From IMG/VR virus record IMGVR_UViG_3300023184_000395, positions 1 to 29,711 of that record: a stretch of DNA of 29,711 nt. The stretch is one strand, 5' to 3'. This DNA comes from a virus. Below the pieces are notes generated by a model. That model ran no database searches and was not told the origin of the DNA. It saw nothing but the letters and a program-made list of their open reading frames with translations. Position numbers and translations under genes: made by a program. Positions 12,995 through 19,604 of this stretch are shown here, in pieces. Numbering within the stretch: the first letter of the stretch is position 1; every line of letters begins with the position of its first letter.

Positions 12995-13732
12995 GTGCAG
13001 GAAGAAGTCAAGATGGAAAATCTAGACGTTAATGAGACAAGCGCCGTTGATCATCCTGCGCACCTTCACGAAGGTTGGGTCATTATGAAATCAGCCGAAG
13101 AATCAGAACTTTCCGAAGTGCTCGAAACCGCTGCTGCTGAAGCAGAAGAAAAGGATGAAGAAATGTTGCAAGTAGAAGAACTTACAAAAGAACTAGAAAT
13201 TGCCCATGCTCGTATTTCCGAGTTGGAGAACGCAATTGTTGAAGCCCCTGCCGTTGAGGAAGAAGTTGTTTCTGAAGAAGAAATGATGAAGTCTGTTCCT
13301 GCACCTGTCCGCGAAATGCTTCGCAAGGCAAATGATGCCGCAGAGCAAGCCCGTACCGAACTTCGCAAAGAGCGTGTTGAGCGTATGAACTCTGAGTATG
13401 TTGCTAAGGCAGCATCGCTTGATGCCCTTTCGTGGAACGCTGAAGAAGTCGGTCCAATGCTTCGCCAACTCGCAGAAATTGCGCCGGAACTTTCAGAACA
13501 ACTTGAGAAAACCCTTGTTTCATTGAACGAGCAAAGCGAAACCGCTTCGTTGTTCGCAGAATTGGGTACTGGTGTCCGTCCAGATGCGGGTGACGCATAC
13601 GGCAAGATTCAGGCGATGGCAAAGAGTGCTGTTGCTGCTGGAGAGTTCAAGACAATCGAACAAGCAGTTTCCGCGGTAACTGCTACGAAACCTGAACTGT
13701 ATAACGACTATCTCGCTGAGAAGCGCGCTTAA
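12995..13732 (+). CDS. Capsid scaffolding protein
   Basis: A 245-residue, very acidic, helical protein. Residues about 18-32 read V-D-H-P-A-H-L-H-E-G-W-V-I-M-K, resembling the end of XkdF-type proteases, followed by Glu-rich coiled-coil helices (about 35-150) and a helical C-terminus (Y-N-D-Y-L-A-E-K-R-A) typical of capsid-binding scaffold tails. It sits between protease and decoration/capsid genes. The scaffold directs procapsid assembly and is then degraded. I chose GTG 12995 because AGGAG lies 7 bases upstream; ATG 13013 is the alternative. Confidence 0.75.
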   Translation: MQEEVKMENLDVNETSAVDHPAHLHEGWVIMKSAEESELSEVLETAAAEAEEKDEEMLQVEELTKELEIAHARISELENAIVEAPAVEEEVVSEEEMMKSVPAPVREMLRKANDAAEQARTELRKERVERMNSEYVAKAASLDALSWNAEEVGPMLRQLAEIAPELSEQLEKTLVSLNEQSETASLFAELGTGVRPDAGDAYGKIQAMAKSAVAAGEFKTIEQAVSAVTATKPELYNDYLAEKRA

Positions 13733-13747
13733 CTAAGGAGCAATATC

Positions 13748-14143
13748 ATGGCATACGAAATCGCAAATAATGCAGTCAAAGTCTCAATGCCTGCTGGTGC
13801 TGACTTGTCAGCCAAGCAGTACTACTTTGTTAAGTTGAACTCATCTGCACAAGTTGTTCTTTGTGCAGCAGCAACTGACATTCCGTTCGGTGTGTTGCAG
13901 AACACTCCAACAAGTGGTCAGCCTGCAGAAGTTGTTGTTGTTGGTGGCACAAAATTAGTTTGTGGCGCTGCAATTGCAACAGCAGTAGTAATTGGTACAG
14001 ACTCAGCCGGTAAAGCAGACGCTAAAACTGCTGGAACTGACACCACCGAGTACGCGGTAGGACTCGTAATTCTTGCATCCGCAGCCGATGGTGACGTCGC
14101 AACTGCTGTTATTAACTGTGCAAGTCCAAACCGAGCAGCATAA
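13748..14143 (+). CDS. Capsid decoration protein (DUF2190-like)
   Basis: A 131-residue beta-rich protein with an M-P-A-G-A-D-L-S-A-K-Q-Y-Y-F-V-K opening, a middle I-P-F-G-V-L-Q-N-T-P-T-S-G-Q segment and a closing A-V-I-N-C strand. This matches the small DUF2190-type capsid cement proteins that trimerise on head surfaces. It lies directly before the major capsid gene, as is usual for this family. A strong AAGGAG precedes the ATG. Confidence 0.78.
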   Translation: MAYEIANNAVKVSMPAGADLSAKQYYFVKLNSSAQVVLCAAATDIPFGVLQNTPTSGQPAEVVVVGGTKLVCGAAIATAVVIGTDSAGKADAKTAGTDTTEYAVGLVILASAADGDVATAVINCASPNRAA

Positions 14144-14175
14144 GTTCCGAATAGAAAAACAGGAGAAACGATTCC

Positions 14176-15126
14176 ATGCCACAGCCAACTAGTTCACAGG
14201 TTCATGTTGATGCGATCTTGACCAATATCTCGGTCGCCTACATGCAACAAGCAGCGAATTTCGTTGCACCACAGATTTTCCCGATTGTGCCTGTCGACAA
14301 AAAGTCTGACAAGTACTTCACTTACACCAAGAACGATTGGTTCCGTGACGAAGCACAACTTCGTGCAGACGGCACAGAGTCGGCAGGTGGCGGTTACAAC
14401 ATCAGCACCAGTTCATACTCGGCTGACGTGTGGGCTTTCCACAAGGATGTTGGCGATCAGGTACGTGCAAACGCTGACGCACCGATCAATCCGGATCGTG
14501 AAGCAGCAGAGTTCGTCACAAACCGTCTTTTGATGAAGATGGAAACTACTTTCATGACGAAGTATTTCACTACAAGCATTTGGGATACAGATAGCACCCC
14601 AACGAACTTGTGGGATGTTTACACTTCGTCTGATCCGATCGACGACATCGAGACTGGCAAGCAGACAATTCTGTCAAAGACAGGTTACGAAGCAAACACG
14701 CTCGTTCTTGGTTACAAGGTGTTCAAAGCCTTGAAGAACCACCCTGACATTGTTGACCGTGTTAAGTACACATCGTCCTCAACTGTGACCACCGATATGT
14801 TGGCTCGCATGTTTGAAGTTGACCGTGTAGTTATTGCTAAGTCTGTAAAAGCAACTAACAATGAAGGTGCAACTGGTGTCTATGCGTTTAACGCTGGCAA
14901 CCACGCCCTTTTGACCCATGCTGCTAAGACTCCGGGTCTGCTACAGCCTTCGGGTGGTTACGTGTTCTCGTGGACTGGTGTCTCGCAAGGACTTGGTGCA
15001 ACGATTGGTACTTCACGATTCCGCATGGAACACTTGAAGGCTGATCGCATCGAAGGTGAAATGGGCTTCGACATGAAAGTCGTTGCAAGTGACCTTGGCT
15101 ACTTCTTTAACGGAGCAGTTTCCTGA
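14176..15126 (+). CDS. Major capsid protein
   Basis: A 316-residue protein with the size and layout of an HK97-fold capsid subunit lacking an N-terminal delta domain: Q-A-A-N-F-V-A-P-Q-I-F-P near residues 25-36, a strand-loop region with A-D-G-T-E-S-A-G-G-G-Y, a central spine-like helical region, and a C-terminal domain with V-V-I-A-K-S and G-V-Y-A-F-N-A-G-N-H-A. It forms the icosahedral shell. An AGGAGAAACG site precedes the ATG. There is a single copy, directly after scaffold and decoration genes, which supports the call. Confidence 0.88.
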   Translation: MPQPTSSQVHVDAILTNISVAYMQQAANFVAPQIFPIVPVDKKSDKYFTYTKNDWFRDEAQLRADGTESAGGGYNISTSSYSADVWAFHKDVGDQVRANADAPINPDREAAEFVTNRLLMKMETTFMTKYFTTSIWDTDSTPTNLWDVYTSSDPIDDIETGKQTILSKTGYEANTLVLGYKVFKALKNHPDIVDRVKYTSSSTVTTDMLARMFEVDRVVIAKSVKATNNEGATGVYAFNAGNHALLTHAAKTPGLLQPSGGYVFSWTGVSQGLGATIGTSRFRMEHLKADRIEGEMGFDMKVVASDLGYFFNGAVS

Positions 15127-15151
15127 TTCCAATAAGTGGAAGGAATAAATA

Positions 15152-15568
15152 GTGTCAAACAAACTCACAAGAGGTAACGCGCTAGTCGGTGCTATTCGTT
15201 CGAAATCTTTCGTTCGTAGTGCAGGAGAGTCGATTACTCGTTCCGCAGCAACTGTGGCTGATGGTGCTTCGATGGTTGCTTCAGCAGCCAACATCATTAC
15301 GAACACAATTGTTTCGGCAACTCCGACAACTGCACGTAACTTAACAACCGGAACAGCAGCAGCAATTATTGCTTTGTCTCCGCGTTGGGAAGTTGGCGAC
15401 TCGTCAGAGTTCACAGTAATTAACCTTGCTGCTGCAACTTATGCACTAACGCTTGTTGGTGGAACTGGTGTAACGATTATTGGTTCGGCTACGATTGCTG
15501 CTGCAAGTTCGGCAACATTTTGGGTTCGAATCGCTTCGTCGTCAACTGTTGTTCTTTATCGCGCATAA
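15152..15568 (+). CDS. Beta-rich virion protein, possibly decoration
   Basis: A 138-residue protein. The N-terminus (about 1-45) is helical and Ala/Ser-rich; the rest is alternating strands rich in Thr, Ala and Val (L-V-G-G-T-G-V-T-I-I-G, S-A-T-F-W-V-R-I-A). The C-terminal half has the same kind of strand pattern as the protein at 28344. The start is GTG 15152 with GGAAGGA upstream. Location after the capsid gene suggests a minor head or decoration protein. Confidence 0.6.
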   Translation: MSNKLTRGNALVGAIRSKSFVRSAGESITRSAATVADGASMVASAANIITNTIVSATPTTARNLTTGTAAAIIALSPRWEVGDSSEFTVINLAAATYALTLVGGTGVTIIGSATIAAASSATFWVRIASSSTVVLYRA

Positions 15569-15610
15569 CTTTCGGTCAAGTGACCTTAAGTGTCCATAAT
15601 CGGAGGGAAA

Positions 15611-15844
15611 ATGGCTTACAAAGTTCAGAAACGATTGCAGGGTGAACACGGCTTTCACGAAATTGGTGAAATCGTCGATGCAGAAAACTGGAAGAACGTT
15701 AATTCGTTACTTGGTTTGCGTTATCTAGTAGTTGTTCATGGCGATGCAGGGAACGACACTACGGTGAACAAGACTGTTGCGAAGAAGTCGTCTAATATCA
15801 AAACCACATCTGAAACGAAAGTGTTAACCGGTGAGCATATCTAA
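15611..15844 (+). CDS. Small head-associated protein
   Basis: A 77-residue protein with a predicted small barrel (Y-K-V-Q-K-R-L, H-E-I-G-E-I-V, L-G-L-R-Y-L-V-V) and a Lys/Thr-rich tail. CGGAGGG lies 4 bases before ATG 15611. The opening resembles the protein at 19396 (short strand, G-x-x-V, then a helix and strand), suggesting two small relatives in head and tail modules; this is a pattern comparison by eye, not an alignment. Confidence 0.6.
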   Translation: MAYKVQKRLQGEHGFHEIGEIVDAENWKNVNSLLGLRYLVVVHGDAGNDTTVNKTVAKKSSNIKTTSETKVLTGEHI

Positions 15845-16193
15845 CTACGCGGAAAACAAATTACTCGACACCCTTGGTGCTGTATCGTTTTCTGTTGCCA
15901 CCCCTTATGTGAAATTGCATTTGTCGGATCCGGGCGAAACAGGTTCTAGCGGTGCCGCGGCAGAAACTACTCGTAAGTTAATTGGTTTTAGTTCTGCTGC
16001 TTCGGGTTCTATGGTGAGTTCTGCTACTGTGACGTGGACGAACGTAAGTGCTACTGAAACATATGCTTATTGGTCATTGTGGGATGCTGCAACTGCTGGC
16101 AACTGTTTGTGGTCAGGTGCGTTCAGTTCTACTGCTGCGGTTACTGCTGGAGATACTTTTCAGATTACGTCGCTAACTCTCACGCTGGATTAA
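15831..16193 (+). CDS. Phage structural protein (Gp80/tail-fibre-like family)
   Basis: A 120-residue beta-rich protein starting N-Y-A-E-N-K-L-L-D near residue 5, then Y-V-K-L-H-L-S-D-P-G-E-T-G, W-S-L-W-D-A-A-T-A-G-N-C-L-W-S-G and a closing D-T-F-Q-I-T-S-L-T-L-T-L-D. These segments are characteristic of a widespread phage protein often labelled tail fibre or Gp80-like. Its position among connectors suggests a neck- or collar-associated part. The only plausible start is GTG 15831, which has no clear ribosome site and overlaps the previous gene by 14 bases, so translation is probably coupled. Confidence 0.7.
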   Translation: MSISNYAENKLLDTLGAVSFSVATPYVKLHLSDPGETGSSGAAAETTRKLIGFSSAASGSMVSSATVTWTNVSATETYAYWSLWDAATAGNCLWSGAFSSTAAVTAGDTFQITSLTLTLD

Positions 16194-16195
16194 CT

Positions 16196-16591
16196 ATGGC
16201 GTGGACATACGCTGGCGATCCGTCCGCGGTTGCACGGGACAAAGTAAGGTTTCTTATCGGCGATACCGATACGACGAACCAACTGTTCACCGATGCTGAA
16301 ATAGCGTTTTTGCTTTCAGAAGGTAATAGCGATGCTTATGATGCAGCGGTTCGGGGTTGTTATGCGTTGTCGTCTAAGTTTGCCGGAAAGTCGGATTACT
16401 CTAAAACTGTTGGTGATTTATCTTTGTCGACTCAATACGGTGAGCAAGCAGACAGATGGAATAAGCAGGCGAATGACCTTGCAGAACAATTGCAGCGTTC
16501 AAGTCCGCCATCGCCTACCTTTTATACCGATGTAAACGGTGATGTTTTCGGTGGGGCTAAGTTCGCTTTAGGTTCGGATAGATATGTATGA
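16196..16591 (+). CDS. Head-tail connector (gp6-like adaptor)
   Basis: A 131-residue protein, mostly helical, beginning W-T-Y-A-G-D-P-S-A-V-A-R-D-K-V-R-F-L-I-G-D-T-D-T and continuing with T-D-A-E-I-A-F-L-L and A-L-S-S-K-F-A. This is the hallmark N-terminus of the HK97 gp6/SPP1 gp15-type adaptor that rings the portal. The start at ATG 16196 follows the previous stop by two bases; a longer frame from 16070 runs over the preceding gene and is rejected. Confidence 0.82.
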   Translation: MAWTYAGDPSAVARDKVRFLIGDTDTTNQLFTDAEIAFLLSEGNSDAYDAAVRGCYALSSKFAGKSDYSKTVGDLSLSTQYGEQADRWNKQANDLAEQLQRSSPPSPTFYTDVNGDVFGGAKFALGSDRYV

Positions 16592-16917
16592 CGATCAACG
16601 CTGCGTTCTTGGGAATGATGGGATCGACGGTAACGATTTATGCTTCGTCGACTGTTGATGAGTATGGGAAGGTTTCGTACTCGGCTTCAGGTACGTCGGT
16701 ATCATGTCGAATCGTTCCCACCACGAAAGTAATTCGTAACGCAAACGGTAAGGATGTTGTTTCTACCGGAACGATTTACTGTTACGGTAATCCGACTGTT
16801 TCCACGAATAGCAAGATTTTGCTACCTGATGCTTCGCAAGCAACTGTTTTGTCTGTTGAAGTTCAGAACGATGAGAATGGTGCACATCACACAAAGATTG
16901 CTATTGGTGTTCTCTGA
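16588..16917 (+). CDS. Head closure / head-tail connector protein
   Basis: A 109-residue beta-barrel-like protein overlapping the adaptor gene by four bases. Strands such as T-V-T-I-Y-A-S-S, V-S-C-R-I-V-P and T-V-L-S-V-E-V with a D-E-Y-G-K-V turn fit the SPP1 gp16/HK97-type stopper family that closes the DNA channel beneath the adaptor. The gene order (adaptor, stopper, gp10-like, terminator) matches standard siphovirus necks. Confidence 0.7.
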   Translation: MTINAAFLGMMGSTVTIYASSTVDEYGKVSYSASGTSVSCRIVPTTKVIRNANGKDVVSTGTIYCYGNPTVSTNSKILLPDASQATVLSVEVQNDENGAHHTKIAIGVL

Positions 16918-17315
16918 TGACAACGGTAAATGTCAAAATGACGAACATGGACAAGTATTTGCATCTGCTTGCTGTTGCGCCTCGGGAAACAACGCAGGCT
17001 ATTGAGAAGGCTGTACACGCTGAAGCCTTAACAGCGTTTGCTAATTCACAGAAACAAGTTCCTTTCGATAAAGGTATTTTGGCTAGTTCGGGAACTGTTA
17101 CTCCACCTGCGAACGTTGGAGGCACGATCAGCGTAGAAATCATGTATGGTGGGGCGGCACGTAATTACGCACGAGTGCAGCATGAGAATGATTCTTTCCG
17201 TCACGATGCTGGTCGTAAAGCCCACTATTTACGTGATCCAGTAAAAGAACAAGCGAAAGAATTTGAAACGAATCTGAAGGCTCGAATCGATGCAACTATG
17301 CGCGGGCTTATCTGA
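16917..17315 (+). CDS. HK97 gp10-like neck protein
   Basis: A 132-residue protein with P-F-D-K-G-I-L-A-S-S-G (residues about 44-54) and Y-A-R-V-Q-H-E-N followed by G-R-K-A-H-Y-L-R-D-P-V. These are the signature motifs of the HK97 gp10 family, which completes the neck or the top of the tail. It overlaps both neighbours by one base. Confidence 0.8.
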   Translation: MTTVNVKMTNMDKYLHLLAVAPRETTQAIEKAVHAEALTAFANSQKQVPFDKGILASSGTVTPPANVGGTISVEIMYGGAARNYARVQHENDSFRHDAGRKAHYLRDPVKEQAKEFETNLKARIDATMRGLI

Positions 17316-17710
17316 TGGCTTTGCTGGATGCTATTGGTGCTCGACTTGTGGCTAGTTCTGTGGGCACTTTAGGGACAAACATTTTTTTGGCGCAATTCCA
17401 AGATAGTCCTGATGCTGCCGTTGTGGTTATGGAATTGTCCGGTGGTGAGCCGGATTATGTTATGGGAACGTCTGTAACAGCCGTACAGAAGTCAAAAATC
17501 AAGGTTGTGTGTCGAGGTGCCCGAAACGATTATCCTGCTGCGAGAACGCTTGCTGAAGCGTGTCGTGCCTCTTTGGGATCGATGCGTTCGGTTACTGGTT
17601 CGTCTGTAACTGTTATGTCTGCTTTGGATGCGACTGGTGTGTATCCGTTGAATTATGACGGTGAAGAAAGACCGCTTTTAGCCTGTGATTTTGCGGTCTT
17701 TTGGTATTAA
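17315..17710 (+). CDS. Tail terminator / tail completion protein
   Basis: A 131-residue alpha/beta protein following the gp10-like gene, with a first helix, an I-F-L-A-Q-F-Q-D-S-P-D strand, the E-L-S-G-G-E-P turn and S-K-I-K-V-V-C-R-G-A, typical of the gpU/minor capsid family that caps the tail tube and binds the head. It is the last conventional neck gene before the accessory interval, and the ATG overlaps the preceding TGA. Confidence 0.72.
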   Translation: MALLDAIGARLVASSVGTLGTNIFLAQFQDSPDAAVVVMELSGGEPDYVMGTSVTAVQKSKIKVVCRGARNDYPAARTLAEACRASLGSMRSVTGSSVTVMSALDATGVYPLNYDGEERPLLACDFAVFWY

Positions 17711-17712
17711 CC

Positions 17713-17922
17713 ATGTCTGATAAACAGCAGGAAACCGTCCTTTTGCTTGTAGAAGCAGCGCAGAAGTTAATTGTCTCCGCACAGATACTTTTAGCCGGAT
17801 CACCGGTTCAGATCGATCCGACACCATGCGGTCATCCTGAAAGCAAAATGCGGTCAATGAATACTTTTGCTGGTGGTGTCCTCGTATGTGATTGTGGTGA
17901 AATTGTCGAACGTCACGGCTGA
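17713..17922 (+). CDS. Small zinc-binding protein
   Basis: A 69-residue protein with an N-terminal helix (E-T-V-L-L-L-V-E-A-A-Q-K-L) and a C-terminal metal site C-G-H-P ... C-D-C-G-E, giving three cysteines and a histidine. Small C-x-H-P/C-x-x-C-G proteins recur in phage connector regions. The start at ATG 17713 follows the tail terminator stop by two bases and has only a weak ribosome site. Function unknown. Confidence 0.6.
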   Translation: MSDKQQETVLLLVEAAQKLIVSAQILLAGSPVQIDPTPCGHPESKMRSMNTFAGGVLVCDCGEIVERHG

Positions 17923-18058
17923 CGCATACGGTCGTAAAATTACGACTGATGACAAGCCGAGGTGTTGGCGGTGTAACCGGCTTTTGGCTGAACAAGTTTC
18001 TCGACCATGGCGGATTGCTTGCTCACGGTGTAAGGCGGCGAATCAGCAACAGACGTAA
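17894..18058 (+). CDS. Com-like zinc-ribbon protein
   Basis: A 54-residue product with C-W-R-C ... C-S-R-C, L-L-A-E between the pairs and an A-N-Q ending. This pattern resembles the Com family (Mu Com binds mRNA and activates translation of mom). The start is uncertain: GTG 17894, GTG 17897 or TTG 17903 are in frame and none has a good ribosome site; coupling with the preceding gene, which it overlaps, is likely. There is no adjacent mom-like gene. Confidence 0.55.
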   Translation: MVKLSNVTADAYGRKITTDDKPRCWRCNRLLAEQVSRPWRIACSRCKAANQQQT

Positions 18059-18059
18059 T

Positions 18060-18116
18060 CGCGTATTTTCAGGTGGCGATTCCCCCCGGGAGTAAACGAG
18101 GGACGCGTTTTTGTTT
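18060..18116 (+). terminator. Rho-independent terminator
   Basis: CGCGT (18060-18064) pairs with ACGCG (18103-18107), followed by TTTTTGTTT. Inside, CCC (18082-18084) can pair with GGG (18100-18102). It starts one base after the stop at 18058 and is the only stem in the window with a proper U-tract. Confidence 0.6.
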
Positions 18117-18117
18117 G

Positions 18118-18161
18118 AAATAATCTTATTTGATAAAACCCTTATGTAATAACGGTTTTAT
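18118..18161. promoter_or_regulatory. Two palindromes upstream of the 18166 promoter
   Basis: AAATAA-TC-TTATTT (18118-18131) is followed by ATAAAACC-c-TTAT-gta-ATAA-c-GGTTTTAT (18133-18161), a 12-bp inverted repeat with one C/C mismatch. The second ends 4 bp before the -35 box. Such placement suits an operator; the core resembles the palindrome at 2824-2838. Confidence 0.5.
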
Positions 18162-18165
18162 ATGG

Positions 18166-18194
18166 TTGCAATTTCTGTTGCGTGATGTCAAGAT
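18166..18194 (+). promoter_or_regulatory. Leaderless promoter for the 18201 gene
   Basis: TTGCAA (18166-18171), 17-bp spacer, CAAGAT (18189-18194), 6 bases, ATG ACA at 18201. It is the only copy of the TTGCAW/CAWGAT promoter in the virion half of the window. Confidence 0.7.
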
Positions 18195-18200
18195 GAAGTC

Positions 18201-18611
18201 ATGACAAAAAACATAGAAACAGCAGTATCCAAAGAAACCGCCGTCGATATTCGTACCCGATTGATGCCTCAAATAGAACTTTTATTTAAGGAACACGGGC
18301 TGGAACTAGACACGAGCAATGTTAAATATGGTGATGGTTTTGTGCTCAAACTTGAAGCAAGCAAAATTACGCTCGGCAAGAATGGCATAAATACGACATC
18401 TGCTGCAGCCCAAAGATTTGCTGCTAGTTGGTATGTGTATGATTTGCTTCCGAACACGCTTGGTAACAAGTTTTTTGTTGGTTCTAGCGAATATATTTTT
18501 CTTGGAATTAGCAAAGGATCAAAAAATCCGTTCGTTGGTCGTCAAGTCAGTACTGGTAAGGCTTTCCGGTTCTCCAAGCAAGCAGTTGATGCTATAAATA
18601 ACGGGGTTTAG
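18201..18611 (+). CDS. Hypothetical accessory protein
   Basis: A 136-residue protein with a helical first half (L-M-P-Q-I-E-L-L-F-K-E-H) and a beta-rich second half (N-K-F-F-V-G-S-S-E-Y-I-F-L-G-I, N-P-F-V-G-R, F-R-F-S-K). The second half could be a small SH3-like barrel that binds nucleic acid or protein. No family is assigned. It is a single gene between a terminator and a new intergenic region, with its own promoter and operator-like repeats, so it behaves as an independently regulated accessory (moron-like) gene inside the virion operon. Confidence 0.65.
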   Translation: MTKNIETAVSKETAVDIRTRLMPQIELLFKEHGLELDTSNVKYGDGFVLKLEASKITLGKNGINTTSAAAQRFAASWYVYDLLPNTLGNKFFVGSSEYIFLGISKGSKNPFVGRQVSTGKAFRFSKQAVDAINNGV

Positions 18612-18669
18612 TAACCGACATTGACTTGTGTTGCCAACGTCGAAACTTGTTAAGGTTAATGAGAAGTTC

Positions 18670-18682
18670 ATGACAAGGTCAT
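18670..18682. promoter_or_regulatory. Small palindrome in the 18612-18705 interval
   Basis: ATGAC-AAG-GTCAT, a 5-bp inverted repeat 24 bases upstream of ATG 18706. The interval also holds TTGACT (18621) and a possible TTGCCA-N18-GTTAAT promoter, neither convincing. AGGAG just before 18706 is a good ribosome site. Confidence 0.35.
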
Positions 18683-18705
18683 ATCCGCTTAGGTTAGGAG
18701 ACTGA

Positions 18706-19233
18706 ATGCGGCGATTCATTTGCGCAGGATTATTGTCTGTGATCATTTTAGGTACTGGACATGTGTCGAGCGCAGAAGCGCCGGAAGTCAAGCGACCCAC
18801 TACATCATTTGTAGAGCAGTATGACAGAGTATACGTTGCGCCTGCTATCGCTGTAACCCATGATGTTAAGGCTTACTCGTCTGTTCCGTCAGATAAAACG
18901 AAACGTTGTCCTGAGTTCGAACCGTTGTTCAGAGAATACGGTTTAGAGCCGGTTGAAGTGTTTTCGTATATTGCTTGGCGTGAGTCAGGTTGTAATCCAA
19001 AAGCGGTTAATGCTCGGTTTGACAAAGCCGGCAAAGTGATTTGGACGCTCAATAAAAACGGTTCTATTGATCGAGGTTTGTTGCAGGTTAATTCTTGCTG
19101 GAAAACCGTTGTGCGACAAACGTGTGCAACTGATTTGAATGGTTTGTTTGATTTACCATGCCAGTTGAAAGTTGCTAAACGTATCTTGACTGAAACGCAA
19201 TCCGGTTTAGGCAACTGGAACATTTACCCTTAA
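18706..19233 (+). CDS. Secreted lysozyme-like / SLT-type protein
   Basis: A 175-residue protein with a clear signal peptide (basic M-R-R, hydrophobic 5-17, A-E-A near 23-25). Residues about 67-173 resemble a lytic transglycosylase/lysozyme-like fold: F-S-Y-I-A-W-R-E-S-G-C-N-P with a candidate catalytic Glu in R-E-S, D-R-G-L-L-Q-V-N, and a closing G-L-G-N-W. Six cysteines in the exported part suit disulfides. It should cleave or bind peptidoglycan outside the membrane. Being exported by the host and encoded amid virion genes is unusual; it may be lysis-related, or block superinfection. Confidence 0.75.
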   Translation: MRRFICAGLLSVIILGTGHVSSAEAPEVKRPTTSFVEQYDRVYVAPAIAVTHDVKAYSSVPSDKTKRCPEFEPLFREYGLEPVEVFSYIAWRESGCNPKAVNARFDKAGKVIWTLNKNGSIDRGLLQVNSCWKTVVRQTCATDLNGLFDLPCQLKVAKRILTETQSGLGNWNIYP

Positions 19234-19300
19234 CTAGCATTTGCGCGTAACTACGCTCAAGTAGAGCCCGCTCCGTTAAGCGTGTAATATCCAAAGTGAA

Positions 19301-19377
19301 CGTGCCTTAGTGGTCTAGGAGCCGCGCCCGATACGTACCCCAATGTGGGTCTGAGCGTGTCGCTTAGTCGCGGCATG
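19301..19377 (+). ncRNA. Structured RNA element (three-way junction)
   Basis: In the 162-base gap before the 19396 gene. P1: GCCGCG (19321-19326) with CGCGGC (19369-19374). P2: ACCC (19337-19340) with GGGT (19347-19350). P3: CTGAGCG (19351-19357) with CGCTTAG (19361-19367), loop TGT. P2 and P3 abut. An alternative outer stem is CGTGCC (19301-19306) with GGCATG (19372-19377), exclusive with P1. The ribosome site AGGAG (19387-19391) lies 13 bases beyond P1. A -10-like TAATAT (19285-19290) precedes it. It may be a leader switch, terminator or processing signal; it lacks tRNA features. Confidence 0.45.
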
Positions 19378-19395
19378 CCCAAGATCAGGAGTGTT

Positions 19396-19602
19396 ATGGC
19401 GAAATATAAGGTGCTCGTAGAATTGGACTATCCGCCGGATCGTCATGCCTTGGTTGGCGACGTTGTATCTGATTTGCCTGCAAAGTCGATCAAGTGGCTT
19501 GCCGAGCAAAACCTTATTGAACTCGTTGGAAAAGCCGATGAAATCGTTGAAGAAGAACCGATCGAGTCCGCACCTGCCGACTCTAAGAAAGTTGGTAAAT
19601 AG
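19396..19602 (+). CDS. Small tail-module protein
   Basis: A 68-residue protein: strand K-Y-K-V-L-V-E-L, a G-D-V-V turn, helix S-I-K-W-L-A-E-Q, strand L-I-E-L-V and a Glu/Pro-rich tail. It has AGGAG four bases before ATG 19396, at the edge of the structured element at 19301-19377. Similar small proteins often precede tail tube genes. The role is unknown; possibly a tail completion factor. Confidence 0.6.
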   Translation: MAKYKVLVELDYPPDRHALVGDVVSDLPAKSIKWLAEQNLIELVGKADEIVEEEPIESAPADSKKVGK

Positions 19603-19604
19603 TC

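Noticed and set aside
13066-13605. Long open frame on the minus strand (179 codons)
   Set aside because: It is the mirror of the Glu/Ala-rich scaffold gene; its Ser-rich translation is the typical shadow of such a sequence, and no promoter or ribosome site supports it.
16070-16195. Upstream extension of the connector gene
   Set aside because: It would read through the preceding structural gene in another frame with a Cys/Trp-rich sequence; the conserved N-terminus begins at ATG 16196.
17894-18058. A mom/com DNA modification pair
   Set aside because: The Com-like ribbon is present, but no mom-like acetyltransferase-fold gene follows in the window.
19301-19377. tRNA gene
   Set aside because: The outer stem and an A-G-T-G-G-T-C-T-A-G-G stretch resemble an acceptor and D-arm, but there is no T-loop (GTTCRA) and no seven-base anticodon loop in position; a three-way junction fits better.
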